DNA of 64,000 bases from an uncultured Erysipelotrichaceae bacterium (GTDB lineage: Bacteria > Bacillota_I > Bacilli_A > Erysipelotrichales > Erysipelotrichaceae): contig CALVBC010000017.1 in NCBI GenBank assembly GCA_944325685.1, forward strand, positions 1-64,000, in the 5' to 3' direction. Shown one piece after another: positions 42,966 to 51,597 of this stretch. A model generated the notes under the pieces. That model saw nothing but the letters and a program-made list of their open reading frames with translations. It made no database searches and was not told the origin of the DNA. The first letter of the stretch is position 1. Each line of letters opens with the position of its first letter. Position numbers and translations under genes: made by a program.

Positions 42966-43095
42966 TGTTGGGAAGAGATTGGGAAGATCCTTTCTGATTG
43001 TTGATGATGGGACATCCCATTGACAGTCATTCAGCCTTTATTTAAACTATCGATGTCAGAGCTGTGGAAACTCAAGAAGCCCATTTGCGATAGAG

Positions 43096-43122
43096 GTCGC
43101 TCTTTTGAGCGGCTTTTATTTT
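43096..43122 (+). terminator. Second plus-strand terminator after the tRNA cluster
   Basis: GTCGCTC and GAGCGGC (one G-T pair) form a 7-bp stem with loop TTTT, followed by TTTTATTTTA. The 130 bp between the two terminators hold no reading frame; a small RNA is possible but not supported by any recognisable motif. Confidence 0.65.
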
Positions 43123-43141
43123 ATATCGCAACTTCATTAAA

Positions 43142-43159
43142 AGCTCCATCTCTGGAGCT
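43142..43159 (-). terminator. Terminator of the beta-lactamase-like gene
   Basis: AGCTCCA and TGGAGCT form a 7-bp stem with a 4-nt loop, then TTTTAATG on the minus strand; it touches the stop codon. Confidence 0.65.
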
Positions 43160-43914
43160 CATATCTTAAGTTTATCATACACCTCTTTACCGATCTTACC
43201 GATGATCCTAAGATCAGTATCGACGTGGTCTTTATCATATACCGATACACCGATATAGTAATTATGACCATTTATCCCTAATACCCCTACATCATGCCTT
43301 AGATAGTCGAGTTCACCTGTCTTATGGGCAAAGTCTACATCATCACTGATATAACGCAGTAGAAGGTCTTTAGAGCGCTGTCTTTTAAGGATACTGATCG
43401 AAAGGTCTATTAACTCATCATTTAAGATATCATGATGATAGAGGGCTTTAAACAGGCGATACATGTCATCTTGTGATGTATAGTTATCTTTACCTGCTAT
43501 GACTGCCTTTTGATCAAGCATATGACGACCTAAGCTAGTATCTTTAAGCCCGATCTTTTTAAAGTAGGCATTGATCTTATCAAAGCCTAAGATATCGATA
43601 AGGACATTGGTCGCGGTATTATCTGAACTTATGATCATCCATATCACAAGCTCACTTAATGGATAATACCTTTCACCATCTTCAAAAAATTGAGTATCAT
43701 CTAAGATCTGATCTTTATTGACTAAGACCATTTGGTCTAAAGTCATATGACCTTTTAAGACTTCATCAAAGACACAACACATGATACCGACTTTGATGAG
43801 TGAAGCTGACCTGTATACCTTATCCATGTCTTTTTGATAGATGATCTCATCTTTATCGATATCCGCTATAAGGACGCTGATATCAGCCTTATAAGGTGTT
43901 AGATCTAATTCCAT
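43159..43914 (-). CDS. Class A beta-lactamase-like serine hydrolase, no signal peptide
   Basis: 251 aa. YRSASLIKVGIM holds SxxK, IISSDNTATNVL is the SDN motif, and FAHKTGELDYL the KTG. The set of three motifs matches class A beta-lactamases and related penicillin-binding serine hydrolases. No signal peptide or membrane helix precedes it, so its location is puzzling for an exported lactamase. The omega-loop Glu (ExxLN) is not evident. The ATG at 43914 overlaps the M28 peptidase stop (TGATG). A cytosolic peptidase or esterase-like role, or non-classical export, are both possible. Confidence 0.82.
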   Translation of the reverse strand: MELDLTPYKADISVLIADIDKDEIIYQKDMDKVYRSASLIKVGIMCCVFDEVLKGHMTLDQMVLVNKDQILDDTQFFEDGERYYPLSELVIWMIISSDNTATNVLIDILGFDKINAYFKKIGLKDTSLGRHMLDQKAVIAGKDNYTSQDDMYRLFKALYHHDILNDELIDLSISILKRQRSKDLLLRYISDDVDFAHKTGELDYLRHDVGVLGINGHNYYIGVSVYDKDHVDTDLRIIGKIGKEVYDKLKI

Positions 43915-45152
43915 CACTTGATCTTCTTATCAGGGCGTTTACGAGCGTTATAGCGATCAAGTTCATCTTTGATCGATTCTGGTATCTCTTTTACGACTGG
44001 CAAGCATTTGGCATTCATAAGATCATCCACAAAGTCACGGATGAAGTCGATATCCTCTTGCATATGAGGGATGCTCATGAGGGCATAGGTATCTTGACGG
44101 TTATGGATAAGATACATATCACCCTTGATGATCCTGGCAAAAGACATCGAAGGGATACCTTTATCGGCAAATGGTGTTGAATCACTGGAGTAGACACCTT
44201 GGGATACTGACAATGGATATCCTTTCATCAGGGCTCTATATTCTAAGTAGTTACATAACTTCTCTTCACTTGAGCAGACCGCGATCGGATGACCTAAGGT
44301 CGTACCGACCATATCGAGGTTGACACAGAATTTGACCTTATCAAGTTCATCCTTATGACTTTCTACATAAGCCTTAGAACCTAATAGACCTCTTTCTTCA
44401 CTACCACAGAAGACAAAGCGTAAACTATAGCGGTGTTCCTTTTTCGCTAGGTCTTCTAAGATCGCTAAGATCGCGATCGAGCCAGATAGGTTATCATAGA
44501 TGCCCTTTGATAAAGGGACAGAATCGTAATGCGCAGTGATGACGATCTCATCATCGATCTCACCTTTTAAATAAGCCACGACATTGTGCGATGTGCTCTT
44601 GGCTTTTTTGTTGGTCAAAGATATCGTGACCTCTTTTGGATCAAGGTCGACAAGCTTAGCAGCTTCTTTGATATTGATGTTGACACCAGGCAAGATATCT
44701 AAGCCTTCTGATACAAAGCTCCTTAACTCTTTATCATCGATATCTTTATCACCTTCTGATAAGCCACCATTGGTGCTGATAAAGCCAACTGCACCGTGTT
44801 TTAATAGGTCTTCATAGCGGAAGCGGCCAAGACCTCCTTCAAATAAGACGATCTTACCTTGACACTGGCTCAATGAATAAGCGTCGGTATTGCTTAAGTA
44901 GTAAAAAGGTGCAGTAAGCTCTTTGACGCTTTTTGCGCCGCGATATGCTAAGCACGGTATCTCCTTACCATCGACGATCAACTTACCACTAGCCTTATCA
45001 CCATCGACTTCAAAACCTTCTAATTTGACATCTACACCGAGCTCTTTGATGTAGTCCTTGATGATATTAGCGGCCTTTAGCTCTTCTTTAGAACCACCAG
45101 TGCGGATAAAACCTAATTCATCAAATAGTTTTTTCATTGTCTTCTTTTTCAT
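43914..45152 (-). CDS. M28-family zinc aminopeptidase
   Basis: 412 aa. A protease-associated insert lies near residues 55-170, followed by the M28 core: EIVITAHYDSVPLSKGIYDN (His, Asp), VFCGSEERGLLGS (Glu-Glu), NLDMVG (Asp) and YLIHNRQDTYAL (His). No signal peptide. ATG 45152 is preferred, with GGAGG 6 nt upstream; the TTG at 45164 overlaps that site. It probably trims peptides in the cytosol. First gene of a pair with the beta-lactamase-like gene. Confidence 0.9.
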   Translation of the reverse strand: MKKKTMKKLFDELGFIRTGGSKEELKAANIIKDYIKELGVDVKLEGFEVDGDKASGKLIVDGKEIPCLAYRGAKSVKELTAPFYYLSNTDAYSLSQCQGKIVLFEGGLGRFRYEDLLKHGAVGFISTNGGLSEGDKDIDDKELRSFVSEGLDILPGVNINIKEAAKLVDLDPKEVTISLTNKKAKSTSHNVVAYLKGEIDDEIVITAHYDSVPLSKGIYDNLSGSIAILAILEDLAKKEHRYSLRFVFCGSEERGLLGSKAYVESHKDELDKVKFCVNLDMVGTTLGHPIAVCSSEEKLCNYLEYRALMKGYPLSVSQGVYSSDSTPFADKGIPSMSFARIIKGDMYLIHNRQDTYALMSIPHMQEDIDFIRDFVDDLMNAKCLPVVKEIPESIKDELDRYNARKRPDKKIK

Positions 45153-45181
45153 CTTAACCTCCAAAAAAGGTAAGCTGATGC

Positions 45182-46207
45182 TTACCTTATACTTTGTACT
45201 TCAACTTCTTTCGCGACGACGATCTCGCGTCTCATATCGTCATTTTCGACACAGGTCTGTAAAGTGACGAACTTATCACCTGGTTCGATATCGACGCCAG
45301 TGTCATAGAATTGGACCTTTTCAACTTCGCTAAGATAGTATTCAAGTTCTTCATCTGTCCACTCAGTAAACATGTAGTTCATACCATCCGCAAGCGGTTT
45401 GATTGGATCACCTGTTAGTTCAGCATAATAGACATAGGCGATCTCATACTTTCTGACTTCGTTTTCTAAGACGAGATAGAAGTATTTGTTGTCTTCGTAG
45501 TTCTCTTCATCGATGAGTAATTCAAGCGGTGTGAAAAAACGTGTACGCGTTGGATCTAGTGATTCATATACGTAGTGACCATAGATCGTGATATTGGTGC
45601 TAGTTGCTAGATCGACATATGGATCGACGAAGATACTTCCTTCTTCAGAGTATTCCATCGTCTTCCAGTCAGTACGTAAGTACTTATCATAACCAGCGTT
45701 ATAAGCTGTACCTTGACCACTGTATTGGACCATCGGTAAGTTGATGATGCCACTTTCGAAGATGATCTCACCGACGTAGTCGCTGTTGATCGCGTAGTTT
45801 GCATCCCAGATCTCTGGATATGTAGACCAGTCGATCGTCTCACCACTTGGTGTTGTCGTCGTTGTGCCACTTGGTGATGTGGTTGGATCATTGTCCTTAT
45901 TGCCACCACCTTGTAAGATCACAAAGATGAGCACGGCCAAGACGACGATGGCGGCGATGATGATCGGGATGAGGATCTTCTTCATGTCCTTTTTTGGACC
46001 GCCACCATTTGGCTCTTCTTCGTATTCCTCTTCCTCTTCTTCATATTCCGCTTCATCTTCGACTTCTGTTCCATCGAAGATGCGTGTATTGTCCTCTACT
46101 TCTTCGTAATCTTCTGTTTCTTCGTATTCTTCAGTAACTTCTTCGTTAGTATCTACTTCTTCTGATGTTTCTTCATCGTTAAGTAGATCTTTGTTGTCTT
46201 CGATCAT
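45182..46207 (-). CDS. Class B sortase-like protein with acidic N-terminal domain
   Basis: 341 aa. The first 75 residues are strongly acidic and cytoplasmic, followed by PKKDMKKI, a membrane helix (ILIPIIIAAIVVLAVLIFVI), a Thr/Ser/Pro-rich linker, and a class B sortase domain: TNITIYGHYVYES (catalytic His), FVTLQTCVENDDMRREIVVA (Cys about 319, Arg). Sortases cleave a Thr-containing sorting signal and join the protein to the wall or a pilin. No substrate with a classical LPxTG/NPxTN tail is in the window. An acidic cytoplasmic head of this length is unusual for a sortase. Confidence 0.88.
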   Translation of the reverse strand: MIEDNKDLLNDEETSEEVDTNEEVTEEYEETEDYEEVEDNTRIFDGTEVEDEAEYEEEEEEYEEEPNGGGPKKDMKKILIPIIIAAIVVLAVLIFVILQGGGNKDNDPTTSPSGTTTTTPSGETIDWSTYPEIWDANYAINSDYVGEIIFESGIINLPMVQYSGQGTAYNAGYDKYLRTDWKTMEYSEEGSIFVDPYVDLATSTNITIYGHYVYESLDPTRTRFFTPLELLIDEENYEDNKYFYLVLENEVRKYEIAYVYYAELTGDPIKPLADGMNYMFTEWTDEELEYYLSEVEKVQFYDTGVDIEPGDKFVTLQTCVENDDMRREIVVAKEVEVQSIR

Positions 46208-46267
46208 AATTTACCTCTCTTTGTATTGACTTGCTTATTATAAACTATATGTCAGATCAATGCTAGT

Positions 46268-47272
46268 TTATGACCCGATAAAATACGCATAGTACTCATC
46301 GAAGGTGATCCCTGTATCATGGATATACTTAGCCACCTCTTTACCGACATAGCGATAATGCCATGATTCATACATATAGCCAGTGATATCTTCCTTATCT
46401 TCAGGATAGCGCAAGATAAAACCATACTCATAGGCGTGCTCATCGAGCCATGCCTTCGCATCGGTATATTCAAAGCTACCAAGATCACCACCCGGCTCGA
46501 TCAGATCGACGACACGACCAGTCTGATGATCAGAAAAGCCCGGTCTTGCGCTATAGGTATCGACCACTTCTTGTGGATCAGTCGCTAGGTAACGGTTGTA
46601 GATATTGACTTGTGAATCATAGGAGCGATATGCCGAGGTGATCCATACATCGATCCCTTCACTCATCATTTGATCTGCCATCGCTGTATAAGCCTCATAA
46701 GTATCACGGTCTAGATAGGCATCAAGACCATAGTAGCTATCGATATGGACGAGGTCTTCTGGCACATAGTCTTCGATCGTATAGTACTTATTGGCGATCA
46801 TAAGATCACCCTTTGATGTATCAGAGACCATCGTATCGGTATATACCTCATGGTCACGATCACAATTAACATGCTCAACGACACTTCTGAGATCTGTTTC
46901 ACCAACACTATCGATATAAGCTAGATAGCGATCTAATCGATCATGGATATAATACGATGTCTTCATAAGGGCTAAGGTCGTCGCATCATATGTGTCACTA
47001 TAATAACCCTTATTGACGATCATCAAACGATCATCTGCATCAAGTCCATCTAAGGCTAGATATTCATCTAGCTTAGCTTCATCAAAAGTCGGATCATTTA
47101 TAAGATCCATGAGTTCACTATCATAAGGCTCTTTTTCGATGATATTGATACTATCATCACTCAAGCTTTCGATGACCTTGATCTCATCATCGCTATAGCC
47201 GATATCCTTTAGTGTATTATTTGCACAAGCACTTAAGGTCAGGGCTAATAAAAATACTAATAATAACTTCAT
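46268..47272 (-). CDS. M15 (VanY-like) D-Ala-D-Ala carboxypeptidase lipoprotein
   Basis: 334 aa. The lipobox LALTLSACANN (Cys 16) marks a lipoprotein. The C-terminal domain has WITSAYRSYDSQVNIYNRYL, SARPGFSDHQTGRVVDLIEP (zinc His, Asp) and ESWHYRYVG (zinc His), the VanY/DdlX M15 family. It trims the terminal D-Ala from peptidoglycan stem peptides outside the membrane. Its ATG overlaps the stop of a 28-codon gene (47269-47355). Confidence 0.93.
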   Translation of the reverse strand: MKLLLVFLLALTLSACANNTLKDIGYSDDEIKVIESLSDDSINIIEKEPYDSELMDLINDPTFDEAKLDEYLALDGLDADDRLMIVNKGYYSDTYDATTLALMKTSYYIHDRLDRYLAYIDSVGETDLRSVVEHVNCDRDHEVYTDTMVSDTSKGDLMIANKYYTIEDYVPEDLVHIDSYYGLDAYLDRDTYEAYTAMADQMMSEGIDVWITSAYRSYDSQVNIYNRYLATDPQEVVDTYSARPGFSDHQTGRVVDLIEPGGDLGSFEYTDAKAWLDEHAYEYGFILRYPEDKEDITGYMYESWHYRYVGKEVAKYIHDTGITFDEYYAYFIGS

Positions 47273-47355
47273 GCTAGGGAGATGATGCTAGCTAAGATCA
47301 TAAAGACGATGACAGTCAAGATGATGATACGATATAAGATCAGATGTTTTCGCAC
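47269..47355 (-). CDS. 28-aa single-pass membrane peptide
   Basis: GTG at 47355 follows AAGGGG at 6 nt. The product is MRKHLILYRIIIL followed by an all-hydrophobic stretch to IISLA, one membrane helix. It starts inside the end of deoD and its TGA overlaps the VanY-like ATG (ATGA). Small, so chance cannot be excluded, but start, overlap and composition all agree. Confidence 0.5.
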   Translation of the reverse strand: MRKHLILYRIIILTVIVFMILASIISLA

Positions 47356-48062
47356 TTGATCGCCCCTTCTAGCGCTATCTTCATCATCCTGGTAAAGCTA
47401 TTTTGTCTTTCTTCCGCAGTCGTTACTTCATCAGTCACAAAGGAATCAGAGATCGTCAATAGGCATGCTGCCCTTTTATTTAAGACTTGGGCATTGCTGA
47501 AAAGGGCAAAGCTTTCCATCTCAACACAAACACAACCCTTTTTTACGATCGGCTCGATATAGCTTTTATCACCTTGACGATAGAAGACATCTGATGAGTG
47601 GGTGCCGGCTTTGATGACTGGGATATCTAATTCCTTAGCTGCTTCTTCTAATACTTCATTGAGCTCTTTTGATGGATAGTTGATATCACTATCATAGCCA
47701 CATTGGACCTTGGCATATGATGATTCACTGTAGGCCTTATCGACTAAGACGACATCATAGACATTGACATCTTTGACATAGCCACCAGCACTACCGATGC
47801 GGATGATATTCTCAACACCGTATTGGGTATAGAGTTCATATGAGTAGATACCGATACTTGGCATACCCATACCAGAACCCATTACTGATACCCTGTGACC
47901 TTTGTAGGTACCTGTATAGCCATACATATTGCGGACACTATTAAACATGACCGCATCTTCTAAAAAGGTCTCAGCGATGAATTTAGCTCTGAGGGGATCG
48001 CCTGGCATCAGGACAGTCTTTGCGATATCGCCCATTTGGGCATTGTTGTGGGGTGTAGCCAT
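47340..48062 (-). CDS. deoD: Purine-nucleoside phosphorylase (DeoD type)
   Basis: About 240 aa. ATPHNNAQMGDIAKTVLMPG, the phosphate loop GSGMGMPSIGIYSYELY and VCVEMESFALF are DeoD motifs. Hexameric, it splits purine nucleosides with phosphate. The start at 48062 is set by AAAGGAGG 8 nt upstream; the frame is open further up but that region is ddl. Follows ddl within 2 bp. Confidence 0.95.
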   Translation of the reverse strand: MATPHNNAQMGDIAKTVLMPGDPLRAKFIAETFLEDAVMFNSVRNMYGYTGTYKGHRVSVMGSGMGMPSIGIYSYELYTQYGVENIIRIGSAGGYVKDVNVYDVVLVDKAYSESSYAKVQCGYDSDINYPSKELNEVLEEAAKELDIPVIKAGTHSSDVFYRQGDKSYIEPIVKKGCVCVEMESFALFSNAQVLNKRAACLLTISDSFVTDEVTTAEERQNSFTRMMKIALEGAIKCENI

Positions 48063-48063
48063 T

Positions 48064-49245
48064 TTAATTTCCTCCTTTAAATGTGCTAAGTATATTCGTA
48101 TCGAATGAGAAGGACATCTTCTCTTTATGACGGTAGCGTTTGATCGCATTCTCGATCAGGATATCACACTCCTTACTGAAGTCGATACCCTTTTCTTTCC
48201 ATAAGTAGAAGGCTAAAGAGCCAGGGATCGAATTGAGCTCGGTCAGATAGATATGATCTTCACTATCGACCATAAAATCGATCCGACATACGCCATAGGC
48301 ATCAAGGGCTTTATAAGCCTTTAGGGCATAGTCCTTGATCGTTTTGGTCAACTCTTGACTTATATCCGCTGGGATACGCCTTGATGTATTAGCCATCCCA
48401 CCTTTTGTGCCTTTTAAAGGTCCTTTTTTAGCGCCTTTTGTACCACCTTCATACTTATCGGCAAACGATAAGATCTCATCGTTTTTTAAGACCTCTTCTA
48501 AAGTCGATACCCTATATCCATCGACATCACCGATGATCGAACAGTTGATCTCTTTAAAGTCCTCTAAGTATTTTTCTACTAAGATCTTGTCATCATAACG
48601 CAAGGTCTCTTTGATCTTCTTCTCTAGTTCTTCTTCACTATGGACCACTTCGATCCCGATCGAACTGCCGAGGTTAGCTGGTTTGAAGATGACTGGATAG
48701 CCGATCTTAGCGATCTTTTCTTTTACTGTATCATAGCTTTCTTTATACTCAAACCTTGTAAAATAGGTCCAAGATACAAGCGGTAGATCGTGATAAGCTA
48801 AGACCTCTTTTTGGATGACCTTGTCTTGGCCAATAGCACTAGCCATGACACCACTTGATGTATACGGTAATCCCATCATTTCTAAAAGGCCTTGTAATGC
48901 ACCATCTTCGCCATTTGTACCATGCATCACTAAAAAAGCGACATCAAGATACTCTATATAGCTCTTTTTAAAGACGCTGTCTTTGACTTCTCTTAAATAG
49001 ACCTTGTCGTTATCTTTGACAAGGGATACCTTCATAAGACGTGCACATAGGCCATTTAGGTCATAGTAATTTTTGATATCCCATAGATCATCACCGATAT
49101 ACATATCACCGTTTTTAGCGATATATACCGGGATCACTTCGTATTTATCTTGATCGATGGCATGTAATGCTTGGTTACCACTGATACAAGAGATCTCATG
49201 TTCGCAAGCCTTGCCACCAAAGAATATACCTACTTTTAACTTCAT
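48064..49245 (-). CDS. ddl: D-alanine--D-alanine ligase
   Basis: 393 aa, ATP-grasp. KVGIFFGGKACEHEISCISG, AFLVMHGTNGEDGALQGLLE, PVIFKPANLGSSIGIEVV and LTELNSIPGS are Ddl motifs. It is slightly long for the family because of an insert in the grasp domain. It makes D-Ala-D-Ala, used by the MurF-like ligase encoded next to it. Confidence 0.95.
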   Translation of the reverse strand: MKLKVGIFFGGKACEHEISCISGNQALHAIDQDKYEVIPVYIAKNGDMYIGDDLWDIKNYYDLNGLCARLMKVSLVKDNDKVYLREVKDSVFKKSYIEYLDVAFLVMHGTNGEDGALQGLLEMMGLPYTSSGVMASAIGQDKVIQKEVLAYHDLPLVSWTYFTRFEYKESYDTVKEKIAKIGYPVIFKPANLGSSIGIEVVHSEEELEKKIKETLRYDDKILVEKYLEDFKEINCSIIGDVDGYRVSTLEEVLKNDEILSFADKYEGGTKGAKKGPLKGTKGGMANTSRRIPADISQELTKTIKDYALKAYKALDAYGVCRIDFMVDSEDHIYLTELNSIPGSLAFYLWKEKGIDFSKECDILIENAIKRYRHKEKMSFSFDTNILSTFKGGN

Positions 49246-49256
49246 CTATTTCCTCC

Positions 49257-50828
49257 TCACCTTAAAAATACGTCAGGTAGATCATTTTCTAAGAGAATAG
49301 TATCATCTTTTGTAAAGTTTTGGTATATATGCCCAAAAGCTTCCTTGACATCATCGACGATCTTGACTTCTGCCATATCAAAGCCACCTTCTTTAAGTCC
49401 TTCAACGATGGCTTTAGCACGTACTTGACCAACCAATACCACATGATCGACTTTACCAGGCATATACAACCCAAATTCCTTGTTGTAACGATATTCATCT
49501 TTACCAAGGTCGATAAGACCTGGGGTGATGATGATGCGCTTATTAGGCATCTTACTTAAGACATCTAAGGATAATTTACTAGAGACGGGATTAGAGTTGA
49601 AGGCATTATCGACAAAGTGATAACCGTTGATGATCTTGGTCTCTAAACGATGTTCGATCGGTCTTAGGTCTTTTATCGCATCTTGCATATCGCTTATCGA
49701 TACCTCGAGCTTTTGACCTAAGGCGATGCCTAATAGTATATTGATGATATTGTGCTTACCTAAAAGCGCTGTTTCAAATAAGACCTCTTCATCATCGATC
49801 ATGACCTTAAAGGATGCCCCATTTTGATCGTAACTGATATCATATGCTTTAAAATCGACATCTTCACTATCGATACCGATCCTGATAAGCTCAGCTTTAG
49901 TGTGGAAGTTATGTGACCTTATATAGTCGTTGTCCATATTGATGATGCCGACCCCATCATTCGGTAACATCTCGATCACCTTGCATTTTTCCTTGATGAT
50001 ATTATCGATCGAGCCAAAGGTATTCAAATGTTGCGGGCCGATCGATGTAAGGACACCGATGCTTGGTTTTACCATATCCACGAGATAGCGGATATCATCC
50101 ACATGGTCAGCACCCATCTCACATAAAAAGAGTTCATGATATGGTTTTAGATTCTCTCTTATTACCCGGGTAATGCCCATTGGCGTGTTATATGAAGCTG
50201 GTGTCATCAATGTATAGTATTTCTTATCCAAGATGGCATTTAAGACATTCTTGGTACTGGTCTTACCATAAGAGCCCGTGATCGCCACCTTTTTGAGCTC
50301 TGGTGACTTCTTTAAGATCTCCCTAGCTTCATTCTCAAAACCTTTATTGATATAGCCTTCGATCGGTGATGTGATAAGGCCCATCGGATAGATCAAAAGC
50401 CAAGAGATGATCGGCACAAGGACCGCCATGATCACATGGTCGATACCTAAATTCATAAACATGATGATATATAAAACATCTAATATACCGATACATAAGA
50501 CCTGTCTTTTGACCCTATCGGTATAGACTAAAGGTTTGATATAGCTCTTTTTGGTCTCCTTGTATAAAAATAAGATCGCCGTGATGATAGTCACTAAAGT
50601 GACCATCAATCCTTCTATATTTTTGACATAGGTCGTAAATAGATATTCAGCGATAAAAGATATCGCGACATAGGTAAAGTAGCCATTGACCTTGATATTC
50701 TTAAAATCTAAAAGCCACTTCGTATAGCGATCTAAGCCATAGCGATTTTGTTGGAAAACAAGCAAGGCATGCTCCAAGTAAGTGATACTCAAAAAGATAA
50801 AACTCAATATACTAACGATCTTCAACAT
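49257..50828 (-). CDS. Membrane-anchored MurF-like ligase
   Basis: 523 aa. The first 155 residues hold four to five hydrophobic segments instead of the usual UDP-MurNAc-binding domain. The Mur ligase core follows: VAITGSYGKTSTKNVLNAIL (ATP loop), CEMGADHVDDIRYLVDMVKP, LTSIGPQHLNTFG and IEHRLETKIINGYHFVDNAFNSNP. Adjacent ddl suggests it adds D-Ala-D-Ala to the stem peptide. It runs into the alpha/beta hydrolase gene by a 17-bp overlap. Whether it is the main MurF cannot be told from this window. Confidence 0.8.
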   Translation of the reverse strand: MLKIVSILSFIFLSITYLEHALLVFQQNRYGLDRYTKWLLDFKNIKVNGYFTYVAISFIAEYLFTTYVKNIEGLMVTLVTIITAILFLYKETKKSYIKPLVYTDRVKRQVLCIGILDVLYIIMFMNLGIDHVIMAVLVPIISWLLIYPMGLITSPIEGYINKGFENEAREILKKSPELKKVAITGSYGKTSTKNVLNAILDKKYYTLMTPASYNTPMGITRVIRENLKPYHELFLCEMGADHVDDIRYLVDMVKPSIGVLTSIGPQHLNTFGSIDNIIKEKCKVIEMLPNDGVGIINMDNDYIRSHNFHTKAELIRIGIDSEDVDFKAYDISYDQNGASFKVMIDDEEVLFETALLGKHNIINILLGIALGQKLEVSISDMQDAIKDLRPIEHRLETKIINGYHFVDNAFNSNPVSSKLSLDVLSKMPNKRIIITPGLIDLGKDEYRYNKEFGLYMPGKVDHVVLVGQVRAKAIVEGLKEGGFDMAEVKIVDDVKEAFGHIYQNFTKDDTILLENDLPDVFLR

Positions 50829-51585
50829 TTATATAATCCCTCTTTAAAAATGCATCTAAGACAAGGTCAAAACGCTTGTACTGATGGAAATAGGCATAGT
50901 GATCATCATTCTCAAAGACGACTAGTGCACAATCAGGCATCAGCCTTTCGATCTCCTTGCCCATCCAAAGCGGTGTCGCTTCATCCTTATCGCCAAAGAC
51001 TAAAAGCGTTTCAGTATCGATCTTAGGCAATAGGTCACGGACATCGTAATTGACCGTCTTGACTAAGACCCTGCGCATCGTCTCACTGGCATTCTTGTAG
51101 TCTTCACTTCCCATATTGTCTTGTAGTTTCTTTAAATAGACCTTAAAAGGACCGATCGATAAGATCTTTTTCCCTAGTTTATATGTATAGGTCTTGATAT
51201 ACCAAGCCAAGGTCCGTTTTGGTCTTAAACCAGCAGCGCCAGTCAAACACATCCTTCTAACCGGATATCTATAGGCGTAATCAAAAGCGATCCGCGCCCC
51301 AAAGGAGTGACCGATCAAGATCGGTTCTTCGATATGGAAGTGATCATTGAAGTGCTTTAACCAGGTACTGTATTCAGGGATACCAAAAGCTTCGTTTGGT
51401 TCTTCACTTTCACCAAAGCCAGGTAGATCCATCACATAGACCTTGAAATGATCTTTTAAGAAAGTAGCGATATAAGCCATCATCTCGATATTCTGGCCCC
51501 AGCCATGTAGTAAGATGACATCTCTTCCCTTGTCGCCATAGACCATATATTTGACTTCGATACCATCGATCTTTATCTTTGCCAT
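50812..51585 (-). CDS. Alpha/beta hydrolase
   Basis: 257 aa. VILLHGWGQNIEMMAYIATF (oxyanion hole), PILIGHSFGARIAFDYAY (nucleophile elbow GHSFG), VFGDKDEATPLW (Asp) and ENDDHYAYFHQ (His) complete the catalytic triad. Cytosolic; substrate unknown. Lies between the sensor kinase and the MurF-like gene, and may be in their transcript. Confidence 0.9.
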   Translation of the reverse strand: MAKIKIDGIEVKYMVYGDKGRDVILLHGWGQNIEMMAYIATFLKDHFKVYVMDLPGFGESEEPNEAFGIPEYSTWLKHFNDHFHIEEPILIGHSFGARIAFDYAYRYPVRRMCLTGAAGLRPKRTLAWYIKTYTYKLGKKILSIGPFKVYLKKLQDNMGSEDYKNASETMRRVLVKTVNYDVRDLLPKIDTETLLVFGDKDEATPLWMGKEIERLMPDCALVVFENDDHYAYFHQYKRFDLVLDAFLKRDYINVEDR

Positions 51586-51597
51586 GCGCTTATTATA

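Noticed and set aside
42966-43095. Small RNA between two terminators after the tRNAs
   Set aside because: No promoter or recognisable structure; kept only as a possibility in the terminator entry.
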